Assembly (NCBI GenBank): GCA_002254335.1
Contig: NIVA01000151.1
Location: 1-7,461 of the forward strand
From: Bacteroidetes bacterium 4572_114
GTDB taxonomy: Bacteria; Bacteroidota; Bacteroidia; Bacteroidales; 4484-276
Direction of reading: 5' to 3'
Length of the DNA: 7,461 nucleotides
Shown: positions 1 to 5,100 of the stretch, piece by piece
Layout of the letters: each line of letters begins with the position of its first letter
Numbering within the stretch: position 1 is the stretch's first letter
Position numbers and translations under genes: made by a program
Notes under the pieces: model-generated
Databases searched by the model: none
The model's input: the letters and a program-made list of their open reading frames with translations, nothing else
Told to the model about the DNA's origin: nothing

Positions 1-2
1 TT

Positions 3-1817
3 GAACTTACCTGGGATGCCCCAATACCACCTGATGGTATTTGGATTGGGTTTGGTGATGATACTTGTATGGACGGCATTGGCTTGAACGATGGCGGGGA
101 TTTTTTGGTTTCAATCCGTTTTGATACCGCTCACCTTCAACCAATTGCCGGATGGTTGCTTACAAAGGTTAAGTTCTTCCCGAAAAGTGAACTTGGGTGT
201 GGTTTCATCCTAAAAATATGGACAGGCGCAAATGCCGCCAACCTCATCCTTAGCCAGCCGTTATCAGGGTTAATTCAAAACGAATGGAATGAAATAACGC
301 TCGATACACCGGTGCTGATCGACAACTCAGATGAACTCTGGGTTGGGTATGCAATAGAAAACCAACTGGCCGGTGATTATCCGGCAGGTATTGATTCAGG
401 CCCTGCCCTTGCCGGTTTTGGCGATATGATCTCATTGGATGGAATAACGTGGGAACCGATGTCGATTGCTTATGGCCTCGACTATAACTGGTGTTTGATG
501 GCCTATGTTGTGCCCCCGGATGATGGGGTTGTAATTCACGAACCTATCCTGTTAACACAGAAACCTATCAATAATAAAAATAATGAACTTTCAAGAGGTT
601 ACCTGGAACCTGCCGAAAACCCATCATTTAATTTTAATGGCCGTGCCGGACTCGAAGGTTATAACATCTACCGAAATGATGAATTGATTGTCGAAACCGG
701 GTTGGAAACCAATTATCTTGACAGTGGCCTTGACCCCGGCACTTACTTTTACGAAGTGGCTGCCCGGTATCTTGAAGGCATTTCAGCAAGGGTAGGTTTC
801 CCTGAAATAATCTTTTCCCCTGTTACAAGCCCGGTCATCAATGTCGATCCACTTTATGTAGATGAAATACTTGACATTTACAATATGTCAACGCAATATG
901 TTACCATCAGCAATTTTGGCAATGGAGAACTGACTTACGACATTACAGTAAACTTTTTATCAGCTTCGCCCAACCCGTCAAAACTAAATCCTGAAAAATA
1001 CAATCCTGCCTTATGTATTGATGGGCTTTACACAGATGGTTGCAGCCTGGGCGATGGTTTGGTTTACTGGGATTTTGCCAACGTTACTGCATCAAATATT
1101 CCATGTTCAGGGCCAATCTACGACTGGTACCACGATTATACCGATCAGGTACACGGCCTGGAATCCGGCGTTAGTTATGAAATTACCGTAGTTGCTGGCT
1201 ATTCTGATACTTACTTCGATGTATGGATTGATTATAACAATGATTTGTATTATGATAATTCAGAGTTGATACTGAATGACGCATTTTGTGACGATGCCAA
1301 TATCAGCTATACTTTTCCGGTTTATATCCCGGCCTCGGCGGCCACCGGTGAATCTTTACTGAGGTTTAGGACCAACTGGCAGGCGACTGTAGAGGAATCC
1401 TGTGAGACCTATTCCTACGGTAACTGCTGTGATTTTTCCGTTGAAATGAATGGTGGGATTAACGATGACTGGCTGTTTGTTTATCCCCTTTCGGGAACAG
1501 TTGCTGCTGATAGTTCAGATGTGGTTACATTGGACTTTAACTCATTTGATTTAGAATATGGCCTTTACGGGGCCGAACTCCTTATTGCCAGCAACGACAC
1601 TGTGGCCCCCCTAATTATCGTACCTGTTACGTTGAACGTACATCCGGACCATCCGGAGATTTTTCTGTACCCTGACGAATTTTATTTTGAGATGCCGGGG
1701 GCCGTACAGGATACACAAATCATGGAAATTCATTGCGGGGGCTGTGGTGACCTTTATTATTACATGGAAATTACATATGGCGATAGTTCTTATGTAGCTC
1801 CCCTTTTACACCATTAA
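3..1817 (+). CDS. Modular secreted protein (FnIII / jelly-roll-like / Ig-like / GEVED-like), 5' partial and 3' broken
   Basis: The reading frame is open from base 3 (ELTWDAP...) and runs 604 codons to TAA at 1815-1817. An internal ATG at 69 exists, but homologous FnIII sequence precedes it, so the true start lies upstream of the window. Domains in order: FnIII strand ELTWDAP (3-35); an inserted jelly-roll-like module (36-512); the rest of the FnIII with GYNIYR and YEVAARY (513-827); first half of an Ig/Hydin-like module (834-962, YVTISNFGNGELTYDI); a divergent GEVED-like domain (1008-1451); the second half, starting WLFVYPLSGT and ending VPVTLNV (1470-1640); and another first half (1650-1772). 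The protein then ends in the uncharacteristic tail YVAPLLHH. The missing second half and the sorting domain follow in another frame, so this is probably a disrupted gene or an assembly error. No catalytic motif is visible. I infer a surface or secreted binding protein; the exact ligand is unknown. Confidence 0.85.
   Translation, partial: ELTWDAPIPPDGIWIGFGDDTCMDGIGLNDGGDFLVSIRFDTAHLQPIAGWLLTKVKFFPKSELGCGFILKIWTGANAANLILSQPLSGLIQNEWNEITLDTPVLIDNSDELWVGYAIENQLAGDYPAGIDSGPALAGFGDMISLDGITWEPMSIAYGLDYNWCLMAYVVPPDDGVVIHEPILLTQKPINNKNNELSRGYLEPAENPSFNFNGRAGLEGYNIYRNDELIVETGLETNYLDSGLDPGTYFYEVAARYLEGISARVGFPEIIFSPVTSPVINVDPLYVDEILDIYNMSTQYVTISNFGNGELTYDITVNFLSASPNPSKLNPEKYNPALCIDGLYTDGCSLGDGLVYWDFANVTASNIPCSGPIYDWYHDYTDQVHGLESGVSYEITVVAGYSDTYFDVWIDYNNDLYYDNSELILNDAFCDDANISYTFPVYIPASAATGESLLRFRTNWQATVEESCETYSYGNCCDFSVEMNGGINDDWLFVYPLSGTVAADSSDVVTLDFNSFDLEYGLYGAELLIASNDTVAPLIIVPVTLNVHPDHPEIFLYPDEFYFEMPGAVQDTQIMEIHCGGCGDLYYYMEITYGDSSYVAPLLHH
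36..512 (+). other. Jelly-roll-like module inserted in FnIII domain
   Basis: About 159 residues lie between the FnIII strand ELTWDAP and the continuation that leads to GYNIYR. The module contains DDGG-type glycine/aspartate loops (GLNDGGDFLVSIRFD), then LKIWTG, WNEITLDTPV, ELWVGYAI, YPAGIDSGP, GDMISLDG and LDYNWCLMAYV. This order of motifs recurs in Bacteroidota secreted multidomain proteins and in my judgement resembles a beta-sandwich of the adhesin or carbohydrate-binding type. That is from memory of the family, not a search. The second gene's FnIII domain lacks this insert, so it is a gain or loss between the paralogues. Confidence 0.55.
513..827 (+). other. FnIII domain, C-terminal part (first gene)
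   Basis: After an Asn-rich loop (KPINNKNNE) come the typical Bacteroidota FnIII strands LEGYNIYRND, ETNYLDSGLDPGTYFYEVAARY and a closing hydrophobic strand near PEIIFSP. It aligns by eye with bases 3505-3780 of the second gene, including the loop and the FNGR-LEGYNIYR passage. It is a structural spacer or binding domain with no enzymatic role. Confidence 0.7.
834..1640 (+). other. Split Ig/Hydin-like module with nested GEVED-like domain (first gene)
   Basis: The first half (834-962) has VINVDP...YVTISNFGNGELTYDITVNF. The second half (1470-1640) has WLFVYPLSGT...VTLDFNS...YGAELLIASND...VPVTLNV. In many bacterial proteins these halves are contiguous. Here a GEVED-like domain (1008-1451) sits between them. 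It includes VWIDYNND, the usual aspartate/asparagine-rich, probably metal-binding loop, and ends in YGNCCDFSVEM where the canonical GEVEDYT motif is expected. Cysteines are frequent (C at 1014, 1401, 1425 and 1428), which suggests disulfides in an exported protein. Confidence 0.6.
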
Positions 1818-1876
1818 TTGAAGTACCCGTTTACCTTGACATCGTTGGCATCAACCACCAGGAAAAATCTTACATA
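1787..1876 (+). pseudogene. Frame-shifted remnant joining the first gene to its sorting domain
   Basis: The frame of the sorting domain is open from 1787, after a TAG at 1784-1786. From about 1799 it encodes PFTPLIEVPVYLDIVGI, equivalent to the ends of the Ig-like second halves elsewhere in the window (for example SND...VPVTLTV). The upstream gene is in the neighbouring frame and stops at 1815-1817, so the two frames overlap here. The junction lies near the run CCCCTTTT at about 1800-1807. The change is equivalent to one missing base, or to a longer deletion of the same phase. Confidence 0.65.
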
Positions 1877-2095
1877 ATGATGTACCCAAACCCGGCAAAA
1901 ACCACCATTAACATCAGTGCTAACGACGAACTTAAAAGGGTGCAAATCCTTGGCCAGCTTGGCCGGGTGTTGATTGAACAAAATGTTAGCGGCAAAGTTT
2001 CCCACATAAATATTTCACATCTAAAACAAGGCAGTTACTTCGTTAAGATAAATTCAATGGCCGGTGAATCCATTCAGAAACTTATCATCGATTAA
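1877..2095 (+). CDS. T9SS type A C-terminal sorting domain (probably the displaced C-terminus of the upstream gene)
   Basis: The 72 residues form an almost complete T9SS sorting domain (Por secretion tail, TIGR04183-like): MMYPNPAKTTINI at the start, then a VQILGQLGRVL strand, HINISHLKQGSYFVKI, and a closing GESIQKLIID before TAA at 2093-2095. In this family the domain is recognised by the type IX apparatus at the outer membrane and removed or swapped for an anchor. The two Met codons at 1877 and 1880 fall inside the domain, so this is unlikely to be an independent gene. The same frame is open back to 1787 and reads PFTPLIEVPVYLDIVGI just upstream, a typical end of an Ig-like module. The piece has no signal peptide. 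I read it as the detached 3' end of the preceding gene. Confidence 0.8.
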   Translation: MMYPNPAKTTINISANDELKRVQILGQLGRVLIEQNVSGKVSHINISHLKQGSYFVKINSMAGESIQKLIID

Positions 2096-2136
2096 TAAAA
2101 CACGAAACCCAATTATGAACCAAAAAAAATTTTATC
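2096..2136 (+). other. Short intergenic gap between the tandem genes
   Basis: These 41 bases are A/T-rich, with an A8 run followed by TTTT just before the start codon. I see no GC-rich hairpin that would act as a terminator and no convincing Shine-Dalgarno, as is common in Bacteroidota. The short spacing and shared orientation are compatible with co-transcription. An ATG at 2115 is out of frame with the second gene and leads to a short dead-end reading frame. Confidence 0.5.
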
Positions 2137-2199
2137 ATGAAAAAATTTACAATTTGGTTTGTTGCAGTACTTCTTTTCACCTCCTCTTCAGTTGGCGGC
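2137..2199 (+). other. Sec signal peptide of the giant protein
   Basis: Residues 1-21 show a positive N-terminus (MKK), a hydrophobic core (FTIWFVAVLLF) and a small-residue region ending SVGG, followed by Gln. Cleavage before Q22 fits the signal peptidase I -3/-1 rule (V, G). There is no lipobox cysteine, so it is not a lipoprotein. Confidence 0.8.
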
Positions 2200-5100
2200 C
2201 AAACAACCCATGAACCAACAGAAACCGGTTTACAAAAGGTGAAACTGAATCTTTTCACCTCCTCTTCAGTTGGCGGCCAAACAACCCATGAACCAACAGA
2301 AACCGGTTTACAAAAGGTGAAACTGAATCGGCAATCTGAAATTGCCCCGGGGACTGTTCCCGGCCCAATCCAATATTCTGATGATCCTTTCGACCTGCAA
2401 TTTGAATATTTGTGCGCTGATGCTTCTGGCGAGGCCGGCATCGAAACCGATGGCAGCTATCTTTACACTACCAAGTGGAACGGCGACCTGTTTTTCCGTT
2501 ACGAAATGGATGGTACTTACGTTGAAAGCTTTCAGGTGCCTGGCACTGCTTCGGTACGGGACCTTGCTTATGATGGAACCTATTTTTATGGTGCTGCTGC
2601 AAGTACCATTTTATTTGAAATGGACTTCGACAGCGAAACACTGATTAGCACAATTTCAGCTGCTGTTGCAACCCGTGCTATCGCCTATGATGATGGTGAA
2701 GATGGTTTCTGGGCCAACAACTGGTCGGATACCCCAACACTTTATGACCGTAGTGGTGCGGTTTTAGGTTCATTCAACATTGGCGGAGATGAAAGCTTTT
2801 ATGGTTTTGCCTGGATGGATAATGAATTGGGGATTGGCCTGTGGGCTTATAGCCAAAAAGTTGGCACCAGCCAAAATATGCTCTTTTTATATGATGTGGA
2901 CTCGGGTAGCCTAATAGATGAATTTGACATGTTGAGCATCCTGTCGATGCCTGTTACAGGTGATATTGCAGGGGGCTTATTTTTCTCACATGATGCTATT
3001 CCAGGCTCAACAACCCTTGGCGGGCTCGTACAAAATGTTTGTATCTGGGGAATAGAAATGGGAGCCGGGCATATTCCCGTGATAGAAGTTGACCCACTTG
3101 AGGTTTTTGAGGCCCTTGGACCGGATCAAACATCTACGCAGTACTTGACCATTGGCAGCATGGGCTGTGCGAATGTTATTTATGACATTGAGGTAAATTT
3201 TTTAACTGCCCCCAATAAAGCTGCCCTGGATGAATGGCTGATTGTTTCTCCGTTGAACGGTATAATCCCACCGGGGGATTTTGATATGATTGCCCTGGAT
3301 TTCAATTCGACAGGATTACCGCCCGGCAATTACAATGCAGAACTCATCATTACCAGCAACGACCAGAACAATCCTGAAATTATGGTCCCGGTTACCCTGA
3401 CAGTTGAGGATGCAGGAATACTTGAGCCCCCAACCAACTTTGTTGCTTCTTATGTGCCTCCCAATAGTGCTGAACTTTCCTGGGATGCCCCAATACAGCC
3501 GGAAGATAATAGGATTGAACAAAAGCCTGTCAATAATAACAGTAATGACCTTGGTGGTGACAACCTTAAACCTACCAAAAACCTATCATCTAATTTCAAC
3601 GGCCGTTTGGAGCTTGAAGGTTATAACATTTACAGGGATGGTGTATTGATTGCTGAAATTGGGTTGGAGACCAATTATCTTGACACAAACCTTACCAACG
3701 GCACCTACTCCTTCGAAGTGGCGGCCAGGTATGATGAAGGCCTTTCACAACAGGCAGACCCGGTTCAGGTTATCGTCCCCCTGGGTCCTGTCATTAGTGT
3801 TGATCCTACTTCAGTTTCACAAAGTGTAGTATTTGGTGGTACTGCACAATCATTTCTTGATATTATTAATAATGGTGACGAGGATCTGACATTTGGTATT
3901 TCTATTTCTTATTTTAACGATAATGTTGGCACAGATAAACAAATCATTCCTAAAGTTTATACAGCAGCACAGGCAACTCATCAAAACAAAAGAGGCAATA
4001 CCAGTATGCCGGAAGATGCACCGGGGTTTGAGCCGGAGGCAATCCAATATTCCGACAATCCTTATGATTTGCAATTTGAATATCCATGTATTGACCCATC
4101 TGGTCAAACCGGTATCGAAACCGATGGAAATTATATCTACACCACTACATGGAACAGTAACCAAATAACCAGGTACGAAATGAATGGAACTTTTGTTGGT
4201 AACTTTGAATGTGCATCAGGAGTACGCGACCTCGCCTGGGATGGAACATATTTTTATGGCGCAGCAGCAAATACCACCATATTCGAAATGGATTTTGATG
4301 CGCAGCTTATAGTGAGTACTTTTACTGCCCCTGTTGAAACACGTGCAATTGCTTATGACGAGCGATATGATGGGTTCTGGGCAAATAACTGGTCTGATCC
4401 ATCTACACTTTATGACCGCAGTGGGGCAACTTTAGGTTCATTCTTCCTTGGGGGTGGTGAAGGTTTCTATGGCTTTGCATATATTGACGCATATCTGGGT
4501 GAATATCTTTGGTGCTACTCACAAAGCGGATCAGGTAACATGATCGTACAATATGAACTTCCTTACGGTGATTTTGTGAGTGAGTACGATATGATGAACA
4601 TCCTCACCATGCCGGTCGCAGGCGACGTTGCCGGCGGCTTATTCTCTCATCCTGATATCACACCAGGAGTTTGGACTTTGGGTGGGCTTGTTCAGAATGT
4701 TTGCATTTGGGGAATTGAGATTGATTGCTATGAACACGATGCTAATGATGTTGGGGTTTATTCAATTATAGAGCCCCACACAGGTTATGGACTCACAGCA
4801 ACAGAACCTGTTACCATATCTATTAAAAATTACGGCTACAATACCCAGTCAGACATTCCTTATGATGTAAGCTGGAATGATGGTTATTATGAAAGTGTAT
4901 TTCCCGGTCCATTGGCGCCAAGTGAAACCGTAGAAATTACGTTACCTGTAACGGCGGACGTGTCAACCTATTATTTTAGTTATACATTTGAGGCATGCAC
5001 CTATTTGGATGGTGATGAAAATCCCGAAAATGATTGTAGGACAAAGAATGTTTCCAATTATACCCCAATCTATTGTTGGGCTTCAACAACCGTCGAGGAC

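Noticed and set aside
1797..1817. Programmed -1 ribosomal frameshift joining the first gene to its sorting domain
   Set aside because: The CCCCTTTT run is not a proper X XXY YYZ heptamer in the zero frame, no clear downstream stem is visible, and the missing Ig half better fits a deletion or sequence error.
2115..2136. ATG at 2115 as start of the second gene
   Set aside because: It is out of frame with the giant protein and ends after about 36 codons. ATG 2137 gives a textbook signal peptide.
2096..2136. Rho-independent terminator in the gap between the genes
   Set aside because: The A8-TTTT sequence has no GC-rich stem.
2173..2328. CRISPR or other spacer-repeat array
   Set aside because: There are only two directly abutting copies with no spacers, and they lie inside a coding frame.
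2085..2441. Minus-strand open frame of 118 codons containing an internal repeat
   Set aside because: It lies opposite the signal peptide and N-terminus of the strongly supported + strand gene. Its internal repeat is just the 78-base DNA duplication read backwards.
2342..2644. Alternative + strand frame of 100 codons
   Set aside because: It overlaps the first propeller domain in another frame and has low-complexity, non-domain-like content.
3850..4164. Minus-strand and alternative + strand open frames of about 90-100 codons
   Set aside because: They overlap the giant coding frame, which shows continuous domain homology there. They have no recognisable motifs or start context.
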